From Actinomycetota bacterium (GTDB taxonomy: Bacteria; Actinomycetota; Geothermincolia; Geothermincolales; RBG-13-55-18): 64,000 bases of DNA. A program made the translations under genes and the position numbers. Positions 46,101 through 53,401 of the stretch are shown here, piece by piece. The notes beneath the pieces were generated by a model. It saw only the letters and a program-made list of their open reading frames with translations, had not been told where the DNA came from and made no database searches. How positions within the stretch are numbered: the first letter of the stretch is position 1; every line of letters starts with the position of its first letter. The DNA lies in NCBI GenBank assembly GCA_014360685.1, contig JACIXB010000017.1, forward strand, positions 171,761-235,760. Reading direction: 5' to 3'.

Positions 46101-46258
46101 GGTCCCGGCGCACCTTCCCGGTCAACCTCTGGGTCACGGGTTACGACGTGTCCACCATGGTCCACTGCCTGGACGGGCTGGTGGTGGTGGAACGCTCCAT
46201 GTACGGCAACGGCTGGGAATGGGGTCACTGCTCCCTGGGGTATTCCCCCGCGCCGTGA
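43115..46258 (+). CDS. secreted 5'-nucleotidase with four C-terminal YLAEG repeats
   Basis: Exported phosphoesterase of 1047 residues. Start is probably TTG 43115, since GGAGGTGAG lies five bases before it; the track's ATG 43100 overlaps that ribosome site. A signal peptide (LLLAVSMLVLLYPAARA) is followed by the metallophosphatase domain with HTNDEHSE, SGGDFSQG, GNHEME, ALSHSG and GGHSHDL, and then the 5'-nucleotidase C-terminal domain (FEANGVIRSN, FYDLYRSLPLG). The last ~430 residues are four repeats starting WYLAEGATAGGMETY or WYFAEGCTGGDMETW and ending ERAMYGNGW. The repeats match those of the M28 peptidase. Likely role: nucleotide or phosphate scavenging at the surface. Confidence 0.9.
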   Translation: MSGNRSPKPLVRMLAAAAGLLLAVSMLVLLYPAARAETNGESALRFTILHTNDEHSELIPYGPAIDYPDHPTAGGFDRVAHEIARIKTEKASAGEPVLTLSGGDFSQGTLFAWLETSAAAELSLMQAVGYDAVALGNHEMELGPAYRAAALNAAKANGVTLPILCANIDFDETDPADDALEALFSEEDKQGTELAIQRYTIKTLPNGLKVGIFGLLGVEAEAVAPAAAPVKFGNVAGDPEDPVSFINRVLVAQEMVNTLRAAGCQVVVALSHSGTREETELPKWVTGIDVIVGGHSHDLNYPPLTVGGTIIVQAGSYTSHLGVLELEYGDGKVSVRSARAIEMDDSIPVHEGVEAAIDAYKAALNGALGFDILAPYAETDVQGDGGFFVNDGPPFVETNLGDLIADSYLQTARALDPAEPPVLGFEANGVIRSNIPPGAEGRFSFYDLYRSLPLGGSPYDPAKMGYPLVNFYLFGQEIWGILNATLDMGDNQFFVQIAGGEYQFRPAGPEFDQSDPASGKIDYLLVGGSPLNPAGLYKVATNFYTASFLALFGVMPRDASGAQVDIGETRVDGDPVTPGIQEVKCWEALAGYVGNMPDLDGDGLRNVAPDYRYTQARITTPDWYLAEGATAGGMETYVLVQNPGEFDVHARIKFQTGSGEVSPADLQDVVIPARSRRTFPVNAWVSDYHVSTLVQPISPRGAQLVCERAMYGNGWRWAHNSVGVTGPYEPAPEWYFAEGCTGGDMETWLLVQNPYGSTIHVDVSFQTGSGEVVAPEDLKNVPIPARSRRTFFVNSWVDSYDVSIMVEALDGNVICERAMYGNGRAWATGSKGTSVLSDRWYLAEGATAGGMETYVLVQNPGDDPVHVNITFHTGGGETAPPELQNVEIPARSRRTFLANAYVTGYDVSTLVTCADGAVAVERAMYGNGWRWGHASAGMARPSNVWYLAEGATAGGMETYVLVQNPGDDPVHVNITFHTGGGKVAPPDLQNVEIPARSRRTFPVNLWVTGYDVSTMVHCLDGLVVVERSMYGNGWEWGHCSLGYSPAP

Positions 46259-46263
46259 GATGA

Positions 46264-46422
46264 GCCGGCGACGGGGTTAAGGAGAACCTCGCGCCGGACG
46301 GGAAGGAGGCCTACTTCGTCGATCTCCAAGAAGGGACGTTGGTGGAGGTGTTCTTCGCCGGGCCGGTTATGGAGTCCTACCCCGTCCAGGCCACGGCCTC
46401 CGAGATCCGTATCGTGGATTGA
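46264..46422 (+). pseudogene. C-terminal remnant of a small secreted protein (DUF3221-like)
   Basis: A frame with no good start, directly after the 5'-nucleotidase stop, reads GVKENLAPDGKEAYFVDLQE, then GTLVEVFF, AGPVMESYPVQATASEIRIV and D. The GPV-ESYPVQATA ending is typical of DUF3221-type small proteins, where about 60 further residues with a signal peptide should come before it. Those are missing here. It looks like the tail of a deleted gene rather than a working one. The ORF track does not list it. Confidence 0.6.
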
Positions 46423-46474
46423 TCCGTTTCTTCTTATCCTCCCGCGGAGAGGGGATGGGTGAATGCGCAGAGGG

Positions 46475-46503
46475 AAAGGGCGCCCGCGAGGGGCGCCCTT
46501 TTC
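46475..46503. terminator. bidirectional rho-independent terminator
   Basis: AAAGGGCGCC-cgcgagg-GGCGCCCTTT with T residues on both ends, between convergent genes. It serves the plus-strand nucleotidase and the minus-strand repeat protein alike. Confidence 0.85.
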
Positions 46504-46518
46504 GACCGCATTAATCGC

Positions 46519-49194
46519 TTAGGCGGCGGCGCGGCGGGAAAGCAGGATGCCCCCGCCCACCAGCAGGATGGCGAAGATGACGGAGAGGACCACGGCCGTC
46601 ACCCAGCTGGCCTTGGATCCGGACTTGTAGTTGTAGGTGGGCTTCATCTGGTAGACGAAGCGCACCTGGTTGTCGGCATCCTCTGACCGCCCCAGCAGGT
46701 GGTCGAACTCCTCGCCCCGCTCGGCGATGGCTTCCAGCTCCGCCTCCGAGGTGTTGAGCATGACCAGGTTCTTGTACAGCCCGTCCACCATCTGCTGCGT
46801 CCCTCCGCCCACCTGGGTGAGCCCCTCCTTGATGGCGTTGGTCCCGTAGAGGAGGGTGTCCGGGGCGTCCGAGCTGCCGATACCCACGATGGCGTCGGCC
46901 AATCCGGCGGAGAGCATCTGCAGGCCCTCCAGGAGCCCGGGGTTGTCGGGATCTCCCGTGGACATGCCCGCCTTGATCTGGTGCAGTCCCATCTGCATGG
47001 CGGCCATGGCGTAGAGCAGCGTTTCGTCTGTAGCCGCGTCCCCGATGCCCGCCTTCATCTGGTTGAGCCCAGCCTCCACCGCCGCCACCGCATAGAGGAG
47101 GGTGTCCGGGACGGCATGGTCACCGATCCCCTGCAATATCTGGAGCAGCCCGCCCTGCACGGCCACCGCGGCGTAGAGGAGGGAGGGGCTCACCGTGGGA
47201 TCGCCTATCCCGGCGGCTATGTCCTCCAGGCCGGCCTGGATGGCGGCCATGGCATAGAGCAGGGTGTTCGGTGTGGTGGAAGACCCCACCCCCGCGGCGA
47301 TCTGCTGCAGCCCCTGCTTGAGGCCCAGGCCGCCGGGGTTGTCCAGGCCCAGCATGATCTGCTGCAGGCCGGGGATGATCTGGGTGTCCATCATGTCCTT
47401 GATGTACTGGAGGTTGGCGATGATGCCGTTGGGAAGCGCAGCGGCCAGGCCGTCGTAGATGGCCTGGAGCCCGGAAGCAATACTCCCCAGGTTGGAGGCG
47501 TAAGCGCTAAGCATTCCAAGTATAGTGGGTTCATATGTGGTGGGCCAGTTGGGGTCAGTCACAGATATGGTATCCACGTAGTCATATACCCCCGTGCCTC
47601 CTGGTGACAGCAGACCCTGTATCCCCTGCACTCCCGGGATGAGGCTTCCACTGAGGTTGGTGGCCATGGTGTTCAGGCCGTCGATGATGGTCCCGGGCTG
47701 CCCCACGCTTCCCAGTCCGTTGCTCATATCCTGTATGCCGGCGAGGATCTGGGAGAGGCCGTTCAGCAGGGTTCCAGGGGTCGTGGGGTCGCCGATGGCC
47801 CCGATCATCTGGTTGGCTCCCAGGAGGATCTGGCTCAAGCCGGCCTGCACCTGGGCCACCGCCCAAAGTAGGGTGTTGGGGCTCGAGGCGCTCCCGATGC
47901 CCGCCTTGATGCTCTCCAGGCCCGCCTGCATCTGGGCCATGGCGTAGCGCAGGGTGGGAGAGGTGCTGGGGTCGCCTATGCCGGCGGCGATTTCCTGGAG
48001 CCCCTCGTCCATCTGGGCCATGGCGTAGAGCAGGGTTTCGGCCGTCGTGGCGCTCCCGATCCCGGCCAGCATCTGCTGCAGCCCGGCGGTCACCTGGGCA
48101 TCGGCGTAGAGCAGGGTATCCGGGGTGTCCTCCGAGCCGATGCCCGCCGCCGCCTGCCTCACGCCGGGTATCATGGCCGTGTCGATGTTGGCCTTGGCGT
48201 AGGGCAACCCCTCCTGGGCGTCGGCCATCATCCTCAGCCCCTCGTCCACGGCGGTGATGCCGTAGAGCAGGGTGTCCTCCTTGGCGGGGTCACCCACGCC
48301 CTCGTTGATCTGCTTGACCCCGCCGTAGAGCTCTTCCAGCCCCGCTTTGAACAAGGCCGTGGGGTTCACCTGGTTGGTCTCCGGGAAGACGAAGGCCACG
48401 GCCAGGGTGAGGGGCGGCATCTGGAAGTTCTTCACGTCGGCCTTGACCCAGATGGTGTGGCTCTCCTCGGTGGCCGGAGGGAAGAGGGGGATGGACCAGC
48501 CCACGTTGTAGAAGTCGGGCATGGGCACTACCAACCCCGTGGGATCGGCCTCCAGGTTGTAGAAGATGCGGTTGTCGAAATACCAGTCGTAGGGTTGGAT
48601 GACCAGGGGTAGGTAGGTCTCCACCTCGGTCTCCTTCATCTCCCCGGTGTCCGGGTCCTTGTACTCCACGCGGGTCTTCTCCTTGCTGGTGTTGCGGAAG
48701 GTCACTTCCATCTCGAAGCGCCCGCTCTTCCCGGTGATCTCGTTGAGGTCCTCCACCGGCACGCCGTCGAAACGGTACTTGAAGCGGACATCCAGGGGGA
48801 TACGGGTCTTGGCTTCTTCCACCATGGCCTCCGAGAACTTGGCGGCGGCGATGTAGTTGGCGTGGTCCTCGGACTTCAGCCCCTCCCATACCAGGTAATC
48901 GCCCTCCACCTTGGGCTTGGTGAAGCTTTTAACCCCCTGCCAGCCGGTGTCCTCGTCGAAGGCCTTCTTCTCCCGGACATCGAAGGTGCCGTCGCCGTTG
49001 AGGCTCAAGATCTCGAATACCTGTATCTCCTCTATCTCACCGGACCAGTCCAGGGTGCAGAAGACGAATTCCGAGTCCACCACGTCCTTCTTCCCCGTGG
49101 TCTCGGTGGTGGCTCCGGCCGGTATAACCGTGGTCAGGGCCACCACCATGCCCAGGGAGAGGATTACCGCCAGGAGTTTCTTGACGCGCCTCAT
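46519..49194 (-). CDS. secreted, membrane-anchored 27-residue-repeat protein
   Basis: Protein of 891 residues of unknown function. Start at MRRVKKLLAV with AGGAGG eight bases upstream. An N-terminal signal peptide (LLAVILSLGMVVALTTV) leads to a ~250-residue beta-rich domain (DWYFDNRIFYNLEA; IPLFPPATEESHTIWV). From about residue 290 to 830 runs an array of about twelve units of 27 residues with consensus GIGDPTTPDTLLYAMA then A-x-QAGLEQIKA, interrupted in the middle by a ~150-residue degenerate part. A single membrane helix (VTAVVLSVIFAILLVGGGILL) and SRRAAA end anchor it. The repeats recall the L-x-x-G heptads of YhgE/Pip surface proteins, but sequence differs. A small membrane gene precedes it in the same operon. 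Confidence 0.78.
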   Translation of the reverse strand: MRRVKKLLAVILSLGMVVALTTVIPAGATTETTGKKDVVDSEFVFCTLDWSGEIEEIQVFEILSLNGDGTFDVREKKAFDEDTGWQGVKSFTKPKVEGDYLVWEGLKSEDHANYIAAAKFSEAMVEEAKTRIPLDVRFKYRFDGVPVEDLNEITGKSGRFEMEVTFRNTSKEKTRVEYKDPDTGEMKETEVETYLPLVIQPYDWYFDNRIFYNLEADPTGLVVPMPDFYNVGWSIPLFPPATEESHTIWVKADVKNFQMPPLTLAVAFVFPETNQVNPTALFKAGLEELYGGVKQINEGVGDPAKEDTLLYGITAVDEGLRMMADAQEGLPYAKANIDTAMIPGVRQAAAGIGSEDTPDTLLYADAQVTAGLQQMLAGIGSATTAETLLYAMAQMDEGLQEIAAGIGDPSTSPTLRYAMAQMQAGLESIKAGIGSASSPNTLLWAVAQVQAGLSQILLGANQMIGAIGDPTTPGTLLNGLSQILAGIQDMSNGLGSVGQPGTIIDGLNTMATNLSGSLIPGVQGIQGLLSPGGTGVYDYVDTISVTDPNWPTTYEPTILGMLSAYASNLGSIASGLQAIYDGLAAALPNGIIANLQYIKDMMDTQIIPGLQQIMLGLDNPGGLGLKQGLQQIAAGVGSSTTPNTLLYAMAAIQAGLEDIAAGIGDPTVSPSLLYAAVAVQGGLLQILQGIGDHAVPDTLLYAVAAVEAGLNQMKAGIGDAATDETLLYAMAAMQMGLHQIKAGMSTGDPDNPGLLEGLQMLSAGLADAIVGIGSSDAPDTLLYGTNAIKEGLTQVGGGTQQMVDGLYKNLVMLNTSEAELEAIAERGEEFDHLLGRSEDADNQVRFVYQMKPTYNYKSGSKASWVTAVVLSVIFAILLVGGGILLSRRAAA

Positions 49195-49206
49195 TCCCGC
49201 CACCTC

Positions 49207-49761
49207 CTACTCACCCGCGGATCCGGACGTCTCCACCGCCTCCTTGCGGCGCGGCGAGATGAGCACGGCGTCCAGCACCGCGGCCAGGAGCATCCCGAAG
49301 AGGAGGGAGAGTAGGGTGCCGAAGAGGGTGGTCATGGCCCTGGGAAGGGCCTCCACGGGCTTCTCCATCAGCAGGTAGTCGAACCTGGAGATGGCTCCCA
49401 GGAATACCCCCCAGCCTACCAGGTACATGGGGAGCATCTCCCGCATCTTGGGGATGGACACCAGGCCGGCGATGAGGATGAAGGTGGCCCCGGCTATGGC
49501 CACCGAGAGACCGTAATAGAGCGGGAAGACCAGCATGTAGAGCACGAAGCTCAGCAGTCCCGCCAACACTCCCAGCACCGATCCCAGGGTCATCCAGGGC
49601 AGGGCCTTGGCTAAAGCCGGCCCGTAGGCCATACAAACCCCGAAGGCTACCAGAGCCGCCCAGTAAGCCTTGGCCCCCAACCAGTCGAACAGCCAGATCC
49701 AGAAGAAGGCCACCACGGCCAGCACCACGGCCAGGATGGCGTTACGCTTGACGTTTTCCAT
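49207..49761 (-). CDS. small integral membrane protein (DUF1097-like, tentative)
   Basis: Protein of 184 residues with about five membrane segments (AVVLAVVAFFWIWLFDWLG; ALVAFGVCMAYGPALA; LGVLAGLLSFVLYMLVFP; GATFILIAGLVSIP; LFGTLLSLLFGMLLAAVL). Start ATG 49761 with GGAGGGG seven bases before. Length and an early W-x-W resemble DUF1097 proteins, but this is a guess. It is only 12 bases before the repeat protein, so the two are co-translated and may act together at the membrane (inference). Confidence 0.65.
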   Translation of the reverse strand: MENVKRNAILAVVLAVVAFFWIWLFDWLGAKAYWAALVAFGVCMAYGPALAKALPWMTLGSVLGVLAGLLSFVLYMLVFPLYYGLSVAIAGATFILIAGLVSIPKMREMLPMYLVGWGVFLGAISRFDYLLMEKPVEALPRAMTTLFGTLLSLLFGMLLAAVLDAVLISPRRKEAVETSGSAGE

Positions 49762-50033
49762 ACTCACCCCTCCCTCAGGTACGCGATGAACCGCCGACCG
49801 ACCCCTGGCAAGATATGTTTAACTGTTGTGTTGGGAATCCACCACGGTGGGAATGGAGTTCCGCGGACCGCATGCGGGGCATCACCTCCTCCATCCGAGC
49901 CGCTCCCTGCCTCACACCATTATTAAACAACTGTGACATATTAAGCAATATAAAACGGCCTGCGCCGTACGTTTTCACGCTCCCGGCGAGGTGATTTACG
50001 TAAAATTCTTCCACCTCCGCCCCCCGTTTACCT
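49762..50033. other. intergenic region upstream of the repeat-protein operon
   Basis: AT-richer part near 49915-49955 (TATTAAACAACTGTGACATATTAAGC) may hold the promoter for the membrane protein operon on the minus strand. No gene. Confidence 0.4.
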
Positions 50034-50684
50034 TCATCCGCCCTTTCCCTTCATCATCCTCCGCAGGGCCAGCAGGTTGGCCAGGGGCTCGGCGGGAAGC
50101 TCCCTGGCCCCGCCCAAGAGCCGCGAGTAGAGGGTTACCGCGGCGCAGAATTCCAGGGTTTCCAGGCGGTGGTAGGCCTGCTCCACGTCGGGGCCCCAGC
50201 AGAGCGCCCCGTGGTTCTCGAGGAGGACGGCGTCGTAGTCCTCCAGGTAGGGGACCACCGCCTCGGCCAGTTCCGGGCTGCCCGGCGGCTGGAGGGGCAC
50301 CAGGGGGACCTCACCCAGGAAGATCACCGCCTCGGGGATGAGGTGCAGGTCCAGGGGCTTTCCGGCCACGGCGAAGGCCGTGGCCAGGGGCGGGTGGGCG
50401 TGTACCACTCCCCCTATGTCCGCCCTTTCCCTGTACAGGCGCAGATGCATGGGGGTCTCCGTGGTGGGATGGCCTTCCCCGCGCAGGACCTTTCCCTCCA
50501 GGTCCACGGCCAGGATCTGCTCCGGCCTCATGAACCCCTTGCTCACCAGCGTGGGGGTGATGAGGATCGTGTCCTCCTCCAGTCGGGCGGAAATATTCCC
50601 CGAGTTGGCGGAGGCCATGCCCCGTTGCCAGACCCTGCGCCCTATCTCGCAGATGAGCTCCCGGAGACTTGATTCATCGCCCAT
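50034..50684 (-). CDS. class II aldolase/adducin family protein (fuculose-phosphate aldolase-like)
   Basis: Zinc-dependent aldolase-fold enzyme of 216 residues. Motifs: SANSGNISAR, TETPMHLRLYRERAD with the catalytic Glu position, VHAHPP, and LLENHGALCWG for the last zinc His. It is more similar to L-fuculose- and L-rhamnulose-phosphate aldolases than the copy at 8.7 kb. Substrate unknown. Start ATG 50684 behind GGGGGTCGTAC, which is part of an 18-base tandem repeat. Confidence 0.88.
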   Translation of the reverse strand: MGDESSLRELICEIGRRVWQRGMASANSGNISARLEEDTILITPTLVSKGFMRPEQILAVDLEGKVLRGEGHPTTETPMHLRLYRERADIGGVVHAHPPLATAFAVAGKPLDLHLIPEAVIFLGEVPLVPLQPPGSPELAEAVVPYLEDYDAVLLENHGALCWGPDVEQAYHRLETLEFCAAVTLYSRLLGGARELPAEPLANLLALRRMMKGKGG

Positions 50685-50718
50685 GTACGACCCCCGCTTT
50701 ATGTACGACCCCCGCTTT
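50683..50718 (-). repeat. tandem 18-bp repeat over the start of the aldolase gene
   Basis: ATGTACGACCCCCGCTTT occurs twice head to tail. On the minus strand each unit holds GGGGGTCGTACAT; only the inner copy yields a usable ATG followed by the gene. Confidence 0.85.
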
Positions 50719-50797
50719 CCGCTTGCCCTTCACCCGTTCCGGAATCCGGCATTCAGGCGAACTTGCCCTTCACCCTCTCGGGTTCCCGGCATTCACG

Positions 50798-51256
50798 TTA
50801 GAAGATCTTCTTCTCCCACCAGCGCTCCTTTCCGCCCTTTCCGTTCCTGTAAGTGCGCGCGTTTATTTTCTGCCGGGGTGCCGGAGGTACGGCCGCCTCT
50901 TCCACCTCCGGACAACAGGGGTCTTCCAGCGCTTGCGCCCTCTCCTCGTGGTGCAGGACCAGGGCCGCCACCACCTTGGCGGGTGAGTCCTTCATGCGAC
51001 CAAGCATCTCCTCCCAACCCTCCCTGGGGTTGCCCATGGCCCGGTATACTTCCAGCAGGTGGTCGGCGAAGACGAAGGCCAGGGGCTTCAATTCCGATTC
51101 ATAGAGCTCCCGGTCCACGGGAGTGAACTCCTCGAAGGGCACGTCCATGAGGTTCAGGAGGTGCTGGGGGGCTTGAAGTCCTTTCTCCTCGAACTTACGC
51201 TCCAACTTCCTGGTGAAGAAGCTGCGGATCACCTTTCGCGGGCTCGCAGTTCTCAT
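50798..51256 (-). CDS. hypothetical protein
   Basis: Protein of 152 residues; start chosen at MRTASPRKVIRS with GGAG six bases upstream (GTG 51289 is the alternative). Soluble and charged, with helices such as FFTRKLERKFEEKG and ELKPLAFVFADHLLEVYRAM, a CC pair in the acidic part (DPCCPEVEEA), and a basic end (GKGGKERWWEKKIF). No family recognised. Divergent from uppS. Confidence 0.6.
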   Translation of the reverse strand: MRTASPRKVIRSFFTRKLERKFEEKGLQAPQHLLNLMDVPFEEFTPVDRELYESELKPLAFVFADHLLEVYRAMGNPREGWEEMLGRMKDSPAKVVAALVLHHEERAQALEDPCCPEVEEAAVPPAPRQKINARTYRNGKGGKERWWEKKIF

Positions 51257-51368
51257 GGTTTGCTCCGGGATTCCTTCCACCTTTCTCACCTCGCCGCCGG
51301 TCCTTGCCTCCTCCAGTGGGTTCCGCTCTTCAATATATCGGATGGGTGCGCCTTTTCTTGAACTAATC

Positions 51369-51374
51369 TATAAT
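51369..51374 (+). promoter_or_regulatory. -10 element TATAAT before uppS
   Basis: TATAAT lies 38 bases before ATG 51413, which has its own GAGGGGAGGGG ribosome site. No convincing -35. Confidence 0.5.
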
Positions 51375-51412
51375 ACGCTTGCATCCGGATTAAAGAGGGG
51401 AGGGGCGGATTG

Positions 51413-52150
51413 ATGGACATCCTACCTGCCCACATCGGCATCATCATGGACGGCAACGGGCGTTGGGCCCGGATGCGCGGCCTTCCCCGCATCGAGGGAC
51501 ACCGGCAGGGCGAGGAATCCATCATGGAGGCGGTGAGGTTCTGTGCCGAGCGGGGGATAAAGGCCCTCTCCCTCTTCGCCTTCTCCACCGAGAACTGGGA
51601 GCGTCCCCCGGAGGAAGTGCGCTTCCTGGTGAACATGAGCCGCGAGGTCCTGCGCAAGAGGCTGGAGGAGTTCATGAAGCTCGGGGTGCGCCTAAGGCAC
51701 CTGGGGAGGAGGGACCGCATCCCGGAGAAGATACTGGCCTGGTTCGACCTCGCGGCCGCGGTGACCGCCGAGAACCGCGGCTTGAACCTGAATATCAATT
51801 TCAATTACGGCGGAAGGAGGGAGATCCTGGACGCCTCCCTACGGGCGGCGGAGTCGGTGAGGCGCGGGAGCTTGACGCCGGATGTAATAGACGAGGGTAC
51901 CTTGAGGGGGTTTTTCTATGCCCCCGATCTTCCGGACATGGACCTCCTCATACGCACGGCCGGGGAGATGCGCATCAGCAACTTCATGCTCTGGCACCTC
52001 GCGGAGGCCGAGATAGTGGTTACGCCGGTGCTTTGGCCGGACTTCGGGAGGAAGGATCTGGAAAAAGCCCTCCAGGAATACCGGTGCCGGAAATACATGG
52101 AAAAAAGCGACTACCATCCCCCCGCCGGGGCCGGTTCCCGTAACCGTTGA
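51413..52150 (+). CDS. uppS: undecaprenyl/polyprenyl diphosphate synthase (cis-prenyltransferase)
   Basis: Makes the long-chain polyprenyl diphosphate carrier for cell-wall synthesis by adding isopentenyl units in cis. The protein has 245 residues. Conserved elements: IMDGNGRWA with the catalytic Asp, GHRQGEES, FSTENWERP, NFNYGGRREI and PDMDLLIRTAGEMRISNFML. In the usual motif the residues read RTSGE and LSNF; the Ser-to-Ala change is minor. Compared with longer relatives the length suits C50-C55 products. UppP, the phosphatase of the same cycle, is encoded at 15.1 kb. Confidence 0.93.
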   Translation: MDILPAHIGIIMDGNGRWARMRGLPRIEGHRQGEESIMEAVRFCAERGIKALSLFAFSTENWERPPEEVRFLVNMSREVLRKRLEEFMKLGVRLRHLGRRDRIPEKILAWFDLAAAVTAENRGLNLNINFNYGGRREILDASLRAAESVRRGSLTPDVIDEGTLRGFFYAPDLPDMDLLIRTAGEMRISNFMLWHLAEAEIVVTPVLWPDFGRKDLEKALQEYRCRKYMEKSDYHPPAGAGSRNR

Positions 52151-52590
52151 GCTCCCCGGGAGAATCTTCCGCTCGGGAAGGGCAGGGGTACCGGGATGTT
52201 CCACGTAAAAAAAGTAAGGAGATACCATGGCGTCCCGCGCCACCCGGACGCGCGCCACGGCCGGAACCCGGGCCCATGGAGATCAGGGGCACCGATGTAT
52301 TCCACGTAGCAAAGGTCAGGGGATTCTTCGGTCTCCCGCATCGCCCGGTTGCCGGTTCCGGCGCCCTTTTGGCCCTGTTGTCAGAATGTGCCATATCCAT
52401 CTCGTGAGCCGGGATCCCCGGGCTTCGTTTCCCGTGCTTGGCAAAAGGCGGATACGCGGGCAGGTCATGTCTTTAAAAAGGATCAGGGAGCGCCGTTGGG
52501 ATGCCGAAAAAAGGGTTGGGTGGGTGGAAGGAAAAATCGTCCCGGAGAAGAAAATAGGAGAGAGATAAACCCGTGGAAAGGAGTGAGGAG
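52151..52590. other. intergenic region with ~101-bp degenerate repeat
   Basis: No convincing gene. A block of about 44 bases (CAGGGGTACCGGGATGTTCC and following, then CAGGGGCACCGATGTATTCC) occurs at 52183-52226 and 52284-52327, with CCACGTA and AAAG-T-AGG conserved. Sequence after each block is also weakly related. The ATG and TTC codons in them give rise to several false ORFs. Confidence 0.6.
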
Positions 52591-52887
52591 ATGGCTACCA
52601 AACCAGCGAAGAAGACCGCGGCCAAGAAGACCGCCGCCAAGAAGCCCGCCGCCAAGAAGACGGCGGCCAAGAAGACCGCGGCCAAGAAGCCCGCCGCCAA
52701 GAAGACGGCGGCAAAGAAGACGGCGACCAAGAAGACCGCCGCCAAGAAGACCGCGGCAAAGAAAACTGCGGCCAAGAAGACGGCGGCCAAGAAGCCCGCC
52801 GCCAAGAAAACCGCGGCCAAGAAGACCGCCGCCAAGAAGCCCGCGGCCAAGAAGACGGCGGCCAAGAAGCCCGCCGCCAAGAAGTAG
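52591..52887 (+). CDS. AAKK-repeat protein, histone H1 tail-like
   Basis: Protein of 98 residues made almost only of Ala, Lys, Thr and Pro. After MATKPAKK come 18 pentapeptides of the form (T/P)AAKK. Such tails bind DNA without sequence preference and compact it, as in Hc1, the C-terminal arms of actinobacterial HU, and AlgP-like proteins; here there is no globular part. Codons vary between copies (GCC/GCG/GCA; AAG/AAA), so protein-level selection is more likely than a recent repeat expansion. Start ATG 52591 follows AAAGGAGTGAGGAG. A terminator with a long loop follows. Confidence 0.85.
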   Translation: MATKPAKKTAAKKTAAKKPAAKKTAAKKTAAKKPAAKKTAAKKTATKKTAAKKTAAKKTAAKKTAAKKPAAKKTAAKKTAAKKPAAKKTAAKKPAAKK

Positions 52888-52945
52888 CGGGCCCCCAACC
52901 CTCGGGGCGGCTCGCCGGTTTTCCCTCGCCGGGTTCCACTGAGCG

Positions 52946-52977
52946 AACGGGTAAGAAAACCGGGGAGCCCGTTTTTT
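52946..52977 (+). terminator. terminator after the AAKK gene, overlapping the next promoter
   Basis: AACGGG and CCCGTT arms (16-base loop) followed by TTTT. An alternative longer pairing, CCGGTTTTC (52915-52923) with GAAAACCGG (52955-52963), competes with it. The T-run runs into the -35 box TTGACC of the receiver gene. Confidence 0.6.
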
Positions 52978-53005
52978 GACCGCATCAACCCCCTGTGTCT
53001 ATACT
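52976..53005 (+). promoter_or_regulatory. promoter TTGACC-18-TATACT of the receiver-domain gene
   Basis: Well-formed -35 (52976-52981) and -10 (53000-53005) elements. The -10 ends seven bases before ATG 53013, so the transcript is expected to be leaderless. Confidence 0.65.
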
Positions 53006-53012
53006 CATGTAT

Positions 53013-53381
53013 ATGGGGAGCAAGACGGTTCTGGTGATCGAGGACGATCGCTCCATCGCCAGGCTTATCGAGATAGTACTCAGCGGCAAAGGTTTCCACA
53101 CCCACGTCTGTCTCGACGCCTCCAGCGCGCTGGAGATCTCCAACCGCGTCCGGCCCGACCTGGTAATCCTTGACATCCACATGCCACGGCGCAGCGGCTT
53201 CAACGTCCTAAAGCGCCTCCGGCAGGATGATGCTACGCACGACACGCCCATAGTGGTCTTTTCCGTCCTCACCCGCAGGAAGAGCATCGAGCAGCTGACC
53301 AGGATGGGGGCCAGCGATTTCGTGTGCAAGAGCGAAGGCGTAGACGCGTTGGTGGAGAGGGTCATGGCCATCCTGTCCTGA
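53013..53381 (+). CDS. stand-alone receiver-domain response regulator
   Basis: Single-domain protein of 122 residues. Motifs: VIEDDRSIARL (acidic pocket), phospho-acceptor Asp in VILDIHMPRRSG, Ser/Thr in VVFSVLTR and Lys in FVCKSEG. No output domain, so it may serve as a phosphate relay or bind partner proteins. Start ATG 53013 is seven bases after the -10; the alternative 53007 would fall in the -10 to start gap. The two sensor kinases at 55-58 kb and the REC-kinase at 30 kb are possible partners (inference). Confidence 0.85.
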   Translation: MGSKTVLVIEDDRSIARLIEIVLSGKGFHTHVCLDASSALEISNRVRPDLVILDIHMPRRSGFNVLKRLRQDDATHDTPIVVFSVLTRRKSIEQLTRMGASDFVCKSEGVDALVERVMAILS

Positions 53382-53401
53382 ACGGCGGGGAGAAGGTGAG
53401 G

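Noticed and set aside
52020-52400. Minus-strand ORFs with WNTSVPL / WNIPVPL sequences
   Set aside because: They are translations of the 101-bp repeat copies and overlap uppS; no protein-like conservation is evident.
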